Assembly: GCA_028875725.1 (NCBI GenBank)
Contig: JAPPCR010000006.1
Coordinates: forward strand, 124,001-188,000
Source: Acidobacteriota bacterium
Lineage (GTDB): Bacteria > Acidobacteriota > Thermoanaerobaculia > Multivoradales > Multivoraceae
Length of the DNA stretch: 64,000 nucleotides
Direction of reading: 5' to 3'
Below, piece after piece: positions 17,987 to 26,114 of this stretch (the first letter of the stretch is position 1; every line of letters starts with the position of its first letter). Made by a program: the position numbers and the translations under genes. Below the pieces are notes generated by a model. The model had not been told where the DNA came from, ran no database searches, and saw only the letters and a program-made list of their open reading frames with translations.

Positions 17987-18798
17987 GGGCTCGCCAGCCG
18001 CTCGCGCAGCGCCTCCAGCCAGCGGTGCAGCTCCCGCACGCCGCCCAGACCGTGCCTGGCGACGCTTTCGCGGCTGCCGTCCGGCTCCAGGCCGACGACG
18101 ATGGCGGCGCCGCCGCCGCTCTGGGCGGCGTCGAACCCCTCCTCGTCGGTGATGTCGTCGCCGATGAACACCGGCGCGCGGCCGCGGAACGGCGCTTCGG
18201 CCATGAAGTCCTCGACCACCGTCCGCTTGTTCGGGCAGTGAGGCTTGAGTTCGAGCACCATCTTGCCCTCTTGCACACGGTAGCCCGAACCGAGTGCGGC
18301 GCGCACCCGCTCCATCGCCTCGCGAGCCGGGGCCTCGGCGGCGGCGGCGCGGCGGTAGTGGAGCGCCAGGGTCGCCGACTTGTCTTCCAGGAGGGTGCCC
18401 GGATGCTCGTTGACGAAGCGCTCGAGGTCGCGGCGCGCCGGCTCGAGGGCGGCCGAGCCGTCGCTCCGGCTGACCGCGCCGGCCGCCGACCGCCGCTCCA
18501 GGCCGTGCAGGCCCGCTGCCGGAAGGGCCAGCGGCTCGAAGAAGCTGTCGAGGACGTCGAGCGACCGGCCGCTCGCCAGCGCCAAGGCACCATCGAGGCT
18601 GTCGCTGAGGCGAGCCAGCAGGCTGGCGACGCCCTCGTCGACATGAACCGCGTCGGGCGCCTCGGCGATCTCGATCAGCGTGCCGTCCACGTCCAGGAAC
18701 AGGGCCCAGGAGTGTGGCGGCGGCGCGCCGGAGCCGGTTTCCAGGAGGGTCCAGGCGGTGCGTGGCGGATGCGCTCTCTGGTTCACACGGGCCCCCAC
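17983..18798 (-). CDS. otsB: Trehalose-6-phosphate phosphatase
   Basis: HAD-superfamily phosphatase that dephosphorylates trehalose-6-phosphate. The nucleophile motif LFLDVDGTL is at about residues 33-41. HAD motif II/III is represented by LALHYRR, LELKPHCPNKRTVVEDF and the metal-binding VFIGDDITDEEGF. The 271-residue length is standard. The GTG at 18798 has AAGGGA 5 bases upstream; GTG at 18786 is an alternative. Its start is only 26 bases from that of otsA on the other strand, so the two halves of trehalose synthesis are fired from one very compact divergent region. It overlaps the GH15 gene by 4 bases. Confidence 0.93.
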   Translation of the reverse strand: MGARVNQRAHPPRTAWTLLETGSGAPPPHSWALFLDVDGTLIEIAEAPDAVHVDEGVASLLARLSDSLDGALALASGRSLDVLDSFFEPLALPAAGLHGLERRSAAGAVSRSDGSAALEPARRDLERFVNEHPGTLLEDKSATLALHYRRAAAAEAPAREAMERVRAALGSGYRVQEGKMVLELKPHCPNKRTVVEDFMAEAPFRGRAPVFIGDDITDEEGFDAAQSGGGAAIVVGLEPDGSRESVARHGLGGVRELHRWLEALRERLASP

Positions 18799-18824
18799 CG
18801 AGATCCCTTACGATACTGGAACCG

Positions 18825-20222
18825 ATGGCCTCCCAGAATGTGCCGGCTGCTCAGCAGTCGGAGCTCGTGATCGTCGCCAACACCCTGCCCGTGCGCCGCG
18901 AGGAGGTGGATGGGGAACTGGGCTGGGCGCAGAGCCCCGGCGGCCTGGTCAGCGCCCTGTCGCCGATCGTCCGCGAGGCGGGCGGCTGCTGGGTCGGCTG
19001 GACCGGCGGCGCCGACGACGCGCCCGAGCCTTTCCGGCACGAAGGCATTCTGAACGTCGCGGTACCGGTGTCGGAGGCCGAGGTTGCCGGCTCCTACCAG
19101 GGCATGTGCAACTCGACCCTGTGGCCGCTCTACCACGACGCGGTCCGGCCGCCCGAGTACCATCGCCACTGGTGGAACCCCTACGTGGCGGTCAACCGGC
19201 GCTTTGCCGAGGAGGCGGCTCGCCGCACCGCGCCCGGCGGCCGCGTGTGGATCCAGGACTACCACCTGCAGCTCGTGCCGCGCATGCTGCGCGAGCTGCG
19301 GCCGGATGTCAGCTCCGGCTTCTTCCTCCACATTCCGTTCCCGCCGATCGAGCTGTTCCTGCGCCTGCCCTGGCGGCGGGCGGTGCTGGAGGGCCTGCTA
19401 GGCGCCGACGTGATCGGCTTCCAGACTCCGGCAGGCGCCTACAACTTCACGCGGCTCGCCGACCGGCTGATCGAGGCGGAACCCCAGGGTGAGACGATCC
19501 GCTACCAGGGCCGCGACATCCGCGTCGGCGCCTTTCCGATCTCCATCGACACGGACCGCTACGCGAACGCGGCGCTGGCGCCCGAGATCCGGGAGCGGGC
19601 CGAACAGCTTCAGCAGCTTCGCCGCGGCCGCAAGATCATCCTCTCCGTCGACCGCCTCGACTACACGAAGGGCATCGACCTCCGGCTCAAGGCGTTCCTC
19701 GAGTGGCTCGGTCGCGAGGACCGGTCGATTCGCGACGCGGTGATGGTCCAGGTCGCGGTGCCGAGCCGCGAGCGGATCTCGGAGTACCAGATCCTGCGGC
19801 GCGACGTGGAGGAACTCGTCGGCCAGATCAACGGCGAGTACGGCGAACTCGGGGTCGTGCCGGTGCAGTACTTCCGGCGCAACCTGCCGTTCGAGGAACT
19901 CATCGCCTTCTACCTCGTCGCCGACGTCATGCTGGTGACGCCGCTCTGCGACGGCATGAACCTGGTCGCCAAGGAGTACGTCGCCACCCGGCTCGAAGAC
20001 GACGGCGTGCTGGTGCTCTCCGAGTTCGCGGGCGCGGCGGCGGAACTGCCGGACGCCCTGCTCGTGAATCCCCACGACGTGAACGCGATGGCGGCAACGA
20101 TCGAGCAGGCGATCACCCTCGACCCGGACGACGGGGCGCGACGGATGAAGGCGATGCGCGAGGTCGTGCGGCGGCATTCCGTGCACGAGTGGGCGGCGCA
20201 GTTCATCGAGGCGCTGGCCTGA
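18825..20222 (+). CDS. otsA: Trehalose-6-phosphate synthase
   Basis: GT20 retaining glycosyltransferase making trehalose-6-phosphate from UDP/ADP-glucose and glucose-6-phosphate; 465 residues. The N-terminal loop (VANTLPVRRE, then SPGGLVSAL), the central WIQDYHLQLVP and FFLHIPFPP, and the C-terminal VDRLDYTKGIDLRL, CDGMNLVAKEY and LSEFAGAA are all OtsA hallmarks. The ATG at 18825 is chosen over an in-frame ATG at 18714 because the protein family begins here and TACGAT/GATACT boxes lie 7-10 bases upstream. With OtsB it completes the trehalose osmolyte pathway. Confidence 0.95.
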   Translation: MASQNVPAAQQSELVIVANTLPVRREEVDGELGWAQSPGGLVSALSPIVREAGGCWVGWTGGADDAPEPFRHEGILNVAVPVSEAEVAGSYQGMCNSTLWPLYHDAVRPPEYHRHWWNPYVAVNRRFAEEAARRTAPGGRVWIQDYHLQLVPRMLRELRPDVSSGFFLHIPFPPIELFLRLPWRRAVLEGLLGADVIGFQTPAGAYNFTRLADRLIEAEPQGETIRYQGRDIRVGAFPISIDTDRYANAALAPEIRERAEQLQQLRRGRKIILSVDRLDYTKGIDLRLKAFLEWLGREDRSIRDAVMVQVAVPSRERISEYQILRRDVEELVGQINGEYGELGVVPVQYFRRNLPFEELIAFYLVADVMLVTPLCDGMNLVAKEYVATRLEDDGVLVLSEFAGAAAELPDALLVNPHDVNAMAATIEQAITLDPDDGARRMKAMREVVRRHSVHEWAAQFIEALA

Positions 20223-20250
20223 CGCGTATGGAAGGGCAGGGCGTGCGACC

Positions 20251-21459
20251 GTGAAAGCCGGGCCGCAGTCCGGAGAACGCCCCGTCAGCGATGCCGAAGC
20301 GGGGTTCGAGGTAGGCGAGGCTTTCGAACGCTTCTCGCAGAAGGACGACGTCTTCTGCCGTTCGTTCTGGGACCCCGAGGTGAGGACCTCCCGCTCGGAC
20401 ATGTTCTACGAGACGTACCGCACGCCGGAGCTGCGCTGGCGCCCGGTCGACGGGTTCACGCGGCGCGACTACGCGCTGCGCAACGCTTCCTGGCACGTCA
20501 CCGATCTGTTCGCGGAGCTCCGGGGAGACGCCGACCGTCGCGAGGGCTTCCTCGACCCCTACACGGTGCTCCGGGACGGTCCGGGTCCGCCGGACGAGAG
20601 CGATGAACCGGAGGAGGTCCTCGCCGCTCGACTCGCGGCGGATCTCAAGACCGCCGCTCGCGCGTTGGGCGCCGACCTGATCGGCATCACCGGGTACGAC
20701 GAGCGCTGGGTGTACACCCACGCGTACTCGCGGGAGACCGAGACGGAGAAACCGCAGGAGCTTCCGGGCGAACTCGGGAACGTGGTCGTCGTTGCGCAGG
20801 CGATGGACCGGAGTCTCGTGCGGACCGTGCCGTCGGCCCTGAGCGGGACGGCGACGGGGGTCGGCTACAGCAGCGACACGGTGGTGCTGCTCGCGATCGC
20901 CCAGTACATCCTGAACATGGGCTACGCGGCGGTGCCAACGATGAACGACACGGCCCTCGCGATCCCGCTCGCGATCAAGGCGGGGCTGGGCGAGTACGGC
21001 CGTCACGGTCTTCTGATCACCAGGGAGTTCGGCCCCAGGGTGCGGCTCGGGAAGATCTTCACCGACATGCCCCTGGCGCACGACCGTCCACGGCGCTTCG
21101 GCGTGCGCGAGACCTGCGACGTATGCCGCGCGTGTTCGGATGCATGCCCGCCGAAGGCCATCGCGATGGACGCACCGACGGACCGGATCTACAACATCTC
21201 CAACATCCGCGGCGTCAGGAAGTGGACGACGGACGCCGAGAAGTGCTTCCGGTTCTGGTCGAACCAGAACACCGACTGCTCGATCTGCGTCAGGGTCTGC
21301 CCCTACAACCGGGACTACTCCAGGCGCCTCAGCCGAATCTGGCGGTGGATGGCGGGGACCCGTCTGCGCCGGTTCGCTCTCTGGCTGGACCGACGGAGCG
21401 GGCGTGGGCGGAGGGTTGAGCCCCAGACGTGGTGGGGGCGCGCCCTGTCCGGCTGGTAG
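20251..21459 (+). CDS. Reductive-dehalogenase-like corrinoid/4Fe-4S protein, cytosolic
   Basis: 402-residue protein with two 4Fe-4S motifs arranged as in reductive dehalogenases: C289-x2-C292-x2-C295-x3-C299-P and C332 ... C343-x2-C346-x3-C350-P. The segment before them, GYAAVPTMNDTALAIPLAIKAGLGEYGRHGLLITREFGP followed by VRLGKIFTDMPL, follows the RdhA catalytic-domain pattern (described here in two parts). There is no twin-arginine signal and no RdhB anchor gene nearby, so it is a soluble, non-respiratory type if the assignment holds. Epoxyqueuosine reductase QueG shares the fold but lacks this C-terminal C...CxxCxxxCP arrangement, so I think QueG is less likely. GTG start 28 bases after otsA. 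Substrate unknown. Confidence 0.78.
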   Translation: MKAGPQSGERPVSDAEAGFEVGEAFERFSQKDDVFCRSFWDPEVRTSRSDMFYETYRTPELRWRPVDGFTRRDYALRNASWHVTDLFAELRGDADRREGFLDPYTVLRDGPGPPDESDEPEEVLAARLAADLKTAARALGADLIGITGYDERWVYTHAYSRETETEKPQELPGELGNVVVVAQAMDRSLVRTVPSALSGTATGVGYSSDTVVLLAIAQYILNMGYAAVPTMNDTALAIPLAIKAGLGEYGRHGLLITREFGPRVRLGKIFTDMPLAHDRPRRFGVRETCDVCRACSDACPPKAIAMDAPTDRIYNISNIRGVRKWTTDAEKCFRFWSNQNTDCSICVRVCPYNRDYSRRLSRIWRWMAGTRLRRFALWLDRRSGRGRRVEPQTWWGRALSGW

Positions 21460-21497
21460 GCTTGGACATAGCGTCCGGTCGCCGAGCGCAGGAGAAC

Positions 21498-21543
21498 AGG
21501 AGGAAAGGCCGAACGGAATAGCGACTCTGCCCGTCCCGTTCGG
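21498..21543 (+). promoter_or_regulatory. Shine-Dalgarno followed by an 8-bp hairpin in the msrP leader
   Basis: AGGAGG at 21498-21503 has no start codon at normal distance. It is followed by an inverted repeat, CCGAACGG (21509-21516) with CCGTTCGG (21536-21543), loop 19 bases. The ATG is at 21554. If the hairpin folds, it shortens the effective Shine-Dalgarno to ATG distance from 50 to about 15 bases. Confidence 0.4.
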
Positions 21544-21553
21544 ATCCAATGCC

Positions 21554-22651
21554 ATGTGGATCAAGAAGTACGACCCCGCCCGTTACCTTCCCTCAGACTC
21601 CGGGATCGCGCTGCCGAGCCGCGAGCCGACGCCGCGGGACGTCTACATGGACCGGCGCAAGTTCGTGGCCGCGGCCGCGGTCGGCATCGCCGGCGCGTCG
21701 CCCCTGGCCGCCCAGTTCCGCCTTCGCCAGCAGGTACCGGCGCCGCCTCCGGCGCCGCCGATCGAGGACAAGCTGAAGCCGGCCCTCAAGAGGCCTGATG
21801 TCTACGGCGCCGAGCTCAGCGCGCGGCCCAAGCGGAACACGAAGTTCGCGGGTCCGCCGGCGAGCATCGGCGGCGAACTGACGCCGCGCGAGGCGGCGGG
21901 CAGCCACAACAACTTCTACGAGTTCTATCCCGGTCGCGGCGGCCCGGTGTGGAAGTTCGCCGGCAAGTTCACCGTCGAACCGTGGAGTGTCGAAGTCACG
22001 GGCCTCTGCGACAACCCGATGACGCTCGATCTCGATGACATCTTCGGCTTTGAGCACGAGGAGCGGCTCTACCACTTCCGCTGCGTCGAGCGCTGGGCGA
22101 TGAACGTGCCCTGGAGCGGCTTCCCCCTCAGCAAGCTGATCGAGAAGGCGCAACCGAAGTCGTCAGCCAGGCATGTCCGTTTCTTCACTGCTCTCAAGAG
22201 GGACCAGATGCCGGGTGTCAGGGAGGCGCACTGGTACGAGTGGCCCTACTTCGAAGCCCTCCGTATGGATGAGGCGATGAACGAACTGGCCTTCGTCGCC
22301 ACCGGTATCTACGGAGAGCCTCTGGTCAAGCAACATGGTGCGCCGCTGCGACTCGCGGTCCCGTGGAAGTACGGCTACAAGAGCGCGAAGTCGATCGTGA
22401 AGATCGAGTTCGTGGCCGAGGAGCCGAAGATCTTCTGGCAGATCCAGCCGCACGAGTATGGCTACCTCTCGAACGTGAACCCGAACATCCCGCACCCGCG
22501 CTGGAGTCAGGCGACCTCGCACTGGCTGCACAACAGCCAGCCGTTCGAGACACCGATCTTCAACGGCTACGGCGAGTACGTCTCGAAGCTTTATCCCGAC
22601 GAGCCGACCACGATGCAGCGCGCGCTGCGGATGGGGCAGGTCGCGCGGTAG
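21554..22651 (+). CDS. msrP: MsrP-type periplasmic methionine-sulfoxide reductase (molybdenum enzyme)
   Basis: Repairs oxidised methionines of envelope proteins using a molybdopterin cofactor. The twin-arginine signal is at RRKF (residues 34-37) followed by a hydrophobic Ala-rich stretch. The Mo-ligating cysteine is C177 in YHFRCVERWAMNVPWSG. The C-terminal PWKYGYKSAKSIVKIEF is also typical. 365 residues, slightly longer than the enterobacterial enzyme. The 33-residue stretch before the RR motif is usual in this family. The membrane haem partner MsrQ is not encoded nearby, so the electron donor may lie elsewhere or differ. The frame is open further upstream to 21140, but that stretch overlaps the previous gene and lacks family similarity. 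Confidence 0.92.
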   Translation: MWIKKYDPARYLPSDSGIALPSREPTPRDVYMDRRKFVAAAAVGIAGASPLAAQFRLRQQVPAPPPAPPIEDKLKPALKRPDVYGAELSARPKRNTKFAGPPASIGGELTPREAAGSHNNFYEFYPGRGGPVWKFAGKFTVEPWSVEVTGLCDNPMTLDLDDIFGFEHEERLYHFRCVERWAMNVPWSGFPLSKLIEKAQPKSSARHVRFFTALKRDQMPGVREAHWYEWPYFEALRMDEAMNELAFVATGIYGEPLVKQHGAPLRLAVPWKYGYKSAKSIVKIEFVAEEPKIFWQIQPHEYGYLSNVNPNIPHPRWSQATSHWLHNSQPFETPIFNGYGEYVSKLYPDEPTTMQRALRMGQVAR

Positions 22652-22666
22652 CGCCCCTTAGGGCGC
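22651..22666. terminator. Hairpin across the convergent msrP/MFS stop codons
   Basis: GCGCCC (22651-22656) pairs with GGGCGC (22661-22666); the 4-base loop contains TTA, the complement of the MFS stop codon. It may end transcription from both sides. A short TT follows but no true T-tract. Confidence 0.45.
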
Positions 22667-24250
22667 TTCGGACGCCTCGGATGCCGACTCGGCGCCCGCC
22701 CCATGCCGGGCCGCCTGCACGGCTGCGGCGAAGAGCCCCATGGCGGCGCCGAAGGTCACGACACCTACGAGCCCCACCCAGCCCTCGGCGTTCGCCGGCG
22801 TGGCGAGTGCCAGCAGTTCCGCCGTGAAGCCGAAAGGCTCGCCGGCGCGCATCGCCTTGAGCGCCGCCAGGCCGTTGAGCAGCAAGGCGGCGCCGATGGC
22901 GCTCAGTGTCCCGAAGGCCACGCCATCCGCGGCTAGCCGAGTCCGGGAACGGGGTGGTAGCGGATCCTGCCGCCGCACGTTGAAGACCGGTTCGCGTTCG
23001 GTGGGCTTGACGAAGCGCGAGAGCATGTAAAGGCCGGGGATGCCCAGCGGCATGGTGGCCAGGAAGAAGTTGGTCCAGCCGATTGCATCGACAGTGATCC
23101 CTGCGACCGGCCCGGAGAAGATCCGACCGAAGCCGAACAAGGTCGAGAACATCGCGTACTGCGTGGCCGAGAAACGCTTCTGGGTCATGCGAAGGAGCAG
23201 GACCGAGAAGGCTCCAGTGCCGAGACCCTGGCAGAGCGTCTCGAACCCCATCGCTCCGTAGAGGAGGAAGGAGTTCCTGGGCACGTTGGCGAGTACGACG
23301 TAGCCGAGGTTGGAGAAGATCTGGAGGGAACCGAAGATCCAGAGCGCTCTGCCCAAGCCCAGCACGTTCGTGCCCAGGCCGCCGATGATAGCGCCGCCGA
23401 TGGTCGCGATCAGGCCGATCGTTCCCAACGCGAAGCCACGGTCGTCGCTCGAGTAGCCCATGTCGACGAGAAACGGGCGAAGCAGGGCGCTGGCCATGTT
23501 GTCGGCGAGCTTGAACAGGATGACGAAGGCCAGAATCTCAACTGCACGGTGGCGGGAGAGGAAGCCGAGGAAGGGGAGCCAGACGGCTTCTCGTACGGTC
23601 TTCGGCTCAGGCGGCAGATTGCGAGGCTCGGGCGCGAAGAACGTCACGAGAAGCATCGGCAGGTAGAGCGCCGCCAGGCCCGCACAGACGAGGGCCCACG
23701 AGGAGCGTCCGGCAAGGGAGATGGCCGCTGCTCCCGCCGCGAACATCCCCACGCGGTAGAGCGCGATGCGCGCGCCGACGGCCGCGCCCTGCTCCTCCTT
23801 CTTCAGAACGTCCACGGCGTAGGCGTCGACCGCGATGTCCTGGGATGCTGCCGCCAGCGCCACCGCGAAGGTCAGGGCGAGTACCACGAACGGCGCGTCC
23901 GGGTGGCCGCCGACGCCGGCCAGGCCGAGCGTTCCAACAAGCAGACCGACCTGGGCGATCGCCGCCCAGCCCCGGCGTCGCCCCAGGAACGGCGGTGGGA
24001 AGCGGTCCATCAGCGGCGCCCAGACCACGTTGAAGGTCCACGGAACCTGCGCCAGCGTGAACAGGCCGACGATGCGAATGTCGACACCGGAATCGCGCAT
24101 CCAGTCGGGAATCGCGATCCAGACCAGCCCCAGAGGCATCCCCGAGGAGAACGACAGCAGGACGACGGACAACGTTCGCCATGAGCGGACCGCCTGCACC
24201 AGGCTCTCGAAGGTGCCGACCCGCTTGGGCGCCTGCTCCTGCTCGGCCAT
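22658..24250 (-). CDS. AmpG-like MFS transporter
   Basis: Twelve- to fourteen-helix major facilitator of about 530 residues. The N-terminal half (FSSGMPLGLVWIAIPDWMRD) and SQDIAVDAYAVDVLKKEEQGA resemble AmpG muropeptide permeases, whose SQDIxxDAY motif is characteristic. Two extra hydrophobic helices at the C-terminus (after residue about 430) also fit AmpG, which has 14. It may import cell-wall breakdown products. An in-frame ATG lies at 24259, but the ATG at 24250 is preferred: TAGGAT (complement 24258-24263) sits 7 bases upstream, overlapping the earlier ATG. It converges on msrP. Confidence 0.85.
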   Translation of the reverse strand: MAEQEQAPKRVGTFESLVQAVRSWRTLSVVLLSFSSGMPLGLVWIAIPDWMRDSGVDIRIVGLFTLAQVPWTFNVVWAPLMDRFPPPFLGRRRGWAAIAQVGLLVGTLGLAGVGGHPDAPFVVLALTFAVALAAASQDIAVDAYAVDVLKKEEQGAAVGARIALYRVGMFAAGAAAISLAGRSSWALVCAGLAALYLPMLLVTFFAPEPRNLPPEPKTVREAVWLPFLGFLSRHRAVEILAFVILFKLADNMASALLRPFLVDMGYSSDDRGFALGTIGLIATIGGAIIGGLGTNVLGLGRALWIFGSLQIFSNLGYVVLANVPRNSFLLYGAMGFETLCQGLGTGAFSVLLLRMTQKRFSATQYAMFSTLFGFGRIFSGPVAGITVDAIGWTNFFLATMPLGIPGLYMLSRFVKPTEREPVFNVRRQDPLPPRSRTRLAADGVAFGTLSAIGAALLLNGLAALKAMRAGEPFGFTAELLALATPANAEGWVGLVGVVTFGAAMGLFAAAVQAARHGAGAESASEASEAP

Positions 24251-24257
24251 CGGATTC

Positions 24258-24263
24258 ATCCTA
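24258..24263 (-). promoter_or_regulatory. Putative -10 box of a leaderless promoter (MFS gene)
   Basis: On the minus strand TAGGAT is followed by 7 bases and the ATG at 24250, with no Shine-Dalgarno sequence. The box overlaps the only upstream in-frame ATG, which argues for the shorter protein. Confidence 0.45.
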
Positions 24264-24364
24264 TGCGTAGTCGTCTATGAATCGGACGAAGACGTCGAAC
24301 TGGAACCCAGGTCGTGCAGAATCCGTAGTTGAACGTGAGCAGTCTCTTGAGGAGGAACCCAATC

Positions 24365-24574
24365 GTGACCGCGACAGCCACCCAGTCCCGCCCCCTTCAT
24401 CGCTCCGGGTCCGATCGCCTGATCGGCGGCGTCTGCGGAGGCGTCGCCGCCTGGCTGGGCTGGAACCCGACGGGCGTCCGTCTGCTCTACATCCTGGTCT
24501 CGATCCTCTCGGTCGCTTTTCCCGGGATCATCGTCTACATCCTGCTCTGGATCGTGATGCCGCTCGGCGACTGA
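24365..24574 (+). CDS. PspC-domain membrane protein
   Basis: Small membrane protein of 69 residues carrying a PspC domain: RSGSDRLIGGVCGGVAAWLGW, then a TM helix YILVSILSVAFPGIIVYILLWIVMPL. PspC proteins take part in envelope-stress sensing. The GTG at 24365 is chosen because GAGGAGGA (24349-24356) lies 8 bases upstream; a TTG at 24329 would be longer but lacks a ribosome site. It stands alone between the MFS gene and glcD. Confidence 0.85.
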   Translation: MTATATQSRPLHRSGSDRLIGGVCGGVAAWLGWNPTGVRLLYILVSILSVAFPGIIVYILLWIVMPLGD

Positions 24575-24602
24575 GCCGCCAGCTACCGGTCCTCCGGGTT
24601 GG

Positions 24603-24608
24603 TAGGCT
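24603..24608 (+). promoter_or_regulatory. Putative -10 box of a leaderless promoter (glcD)
   Basis: TAGGCT ends 8 bases before the ATG at 24617. The intervening GACCGCCC has no ribosome-binding sequence. Confidence 0.45.
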
Positions 24609-24616
24609 GACCGCCC

Positions 24617-26074
24617 ATGGCCCCGGCCGACGCAGCCGACTTTCTCGACGCACTGAAACGGCGCCTCGGTGCCGACCGCGTCCTCACCGGCGCGGCCCCC
24701 ATGGCGGCCTACGAGTCGGACGCGCTGACCGCCTTCCGGGCCCGTCCGCGGGCGGTCGTCCTCGTCGATTCCGCCGAGGAAGTCGTCGACGTCGTGCGCC
24801 TCTGCGCGGCCGCCGAAGTGCCGTTCCTCGCCCGTGGCAGCGGCACCAGCCTGTCCGGCGGTTCCCTGCCGGTCCACGACGGCGTCGTCATCGCGATGAA
24901 CCGGCTGAACCGGATCCTCGAAGTGGACCCGGTGCGGCGGACGGCGGTCGTCGAGCCCGGCGTCGTCAACCTCACGGTGTCCGAGGCCGCGGAGCCCTAC
25001 GGCCTCTACTACTCACCGGATCCGTCGAGCCAGTCCGTGTGCACGATCGGCGGCAACCTGGCCTTTAACTCGGGCGGCGCTCACTGCCTGAAGTACGGCA
25101 TGACGAGCAACCACGTGCTCGGCCTCGAAGTCGTGCTCCCGGACGGCGAAGTGATCGAGATCGGCGGCGACAGCCTGGAGAGCGTCGGCCCGGACCTCGT
25201 CGGGCTCTTCGTCGGCTCGGAGGGGCTGTTCGGGATCGCGACGAAGATCACGTTGCGCCTGCTGCCGAAGCCCGAGACCTTCTTCACCCTGCTGGCGGCC
25301 TACGACTCACTGGCGGCGGCGGGCGAGGCGGTGGCGGCCGTCGTCGCTTCGGGCCTGCTGCCCGGGGCGATGGAGATCATGGACAACCTCGCGATCGAGG
25401 CGGCCGAGGCGGCGGTCGGCGCCGGTTACCCGCTCGATGCCGAGGGCCTTCTGATCGTCGAACTCGAAGGCGAGGAGCAGCAAGTCGCCGCCGAAAGCGA
25501 ACTGCTGCTGGAAGTCGTCAGGCAATCGAAGCCTTACCTCGAGCACATCGCCAGCGACCCGGACGATCGGATGCGGATCTGGAAGGGCCGCAAGAGCGCC
25601 TTCTCGGCGGTGGGGAGACTGAGCCCGGACTACATCGTCCAGGACGGCGTCGTGCCGCGGTCCCGCCTGGGCGAGGCTCTGACGGAGATCCAGCGGCTCG
25701 GCGAACGGCACGGGATCCGGGTCGCCAACGTGTTCCATGCCGGCGACGGAAACCTGCACCCGCTGATCCTCTTCGATGGCCGGGTCGAAGGCGAACTGGA
25801 GCGCGCCGAGGAACTGGCGGGCGAGATCCTCCGACTCTGCATCGACCTCGGCGGCTCGATCACCGGCGAGCACGGCGTCGGCATGGAGAAGCGCCAGTAC
25901 CTCGGCGAGATGTTCGGCGACGCCGACCTGGACGCGATGCGCCGCATCCGCCTGGCGATCGACCCCGGCGAGCTGGCGAACCGGGGCAAGATGTTCCCGG
26001 ACGCCGAGGCGCCGGCGCTGCTGAGCCACGGTCCCCATCCACTGGAGGTGGCGGGAGTCATCTCGCGCGAATGA
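24617..26074 (+). CDS. glcD: Glycolate oxidase FAD-binding subunit GlcD
   Basis: FAD-linked 2-hydroxyacid dehydrogenase of 485 residues. The PCMH-type FAD domain spans about residues 35-215 ([18 protein letters not shown], then [22 protein letters not shown]). The C-terminal cap ends in the family motif [18 protein letters not shown] preceded by [15 protein letters not shown]. It would oxidise glycolate or lactate to the 2-oxoacid in concert with GlcE. The C-terminal extension [22 protein letters not shown] is longer than usual. The next gene is glcE, 40 bases downstream; no GlcF Fe-S subunit follows. Confidence 0.92.
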   Translation: MAPADAADFLDALKRRLGADRVLTGAAPMAAYESDALTAFRARPRAVVLVDSAEEVVDVVRLCAAAEVPFLARGSGTSLSGGSLPVHDGVVIAMNRLNRILEVDPVRRTAVVEPGVVNLTVSEAAEPYGLYYSPDPSSQSVCTIGGNLAFNSGGAHCLKYGMTSNHVLGLEVVLPDGEVIEIGGDSLESVGPDLVGLFVGSEGLFGIATKITLRLLPKPETFFTLLAAYDSLAAAGEAVAAVVASGLLPGAMEIMDNLAIEAAEAAVGAGYPLDAEGLLIVELEGEEQQVAAESELLLEVVRQSKPYLEHIASDPDDRMRIWKGRKSAFSAVGRLSPDYIVQDGVVPRSRLGEALTEIQRLGERHGIRVANVFHAGDGNLHPLILFDGRVEGELERAEELAGEILRLCIDLGGSITGEHGVGMEKRQYLGEMFGDADLDAMRRIRLAIDPGELANRGKMFPDAEAPALLSHGPHPLEVAGVISRE

Positions 26075-26114
26075 GGCGCGGCAGCGCGGCCAGTAACGGA
26101 GAGCCAGGAGACTT

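Noticed and set aside
20251..21459. Epoxyqueuosine reductase (QueG)
   Set aside because: The second cluster layout (C332 ... C343-x2-C346-x3-C350-P) and the segment before the first cluster match RdhA better, and typical QueG motifs are missing.
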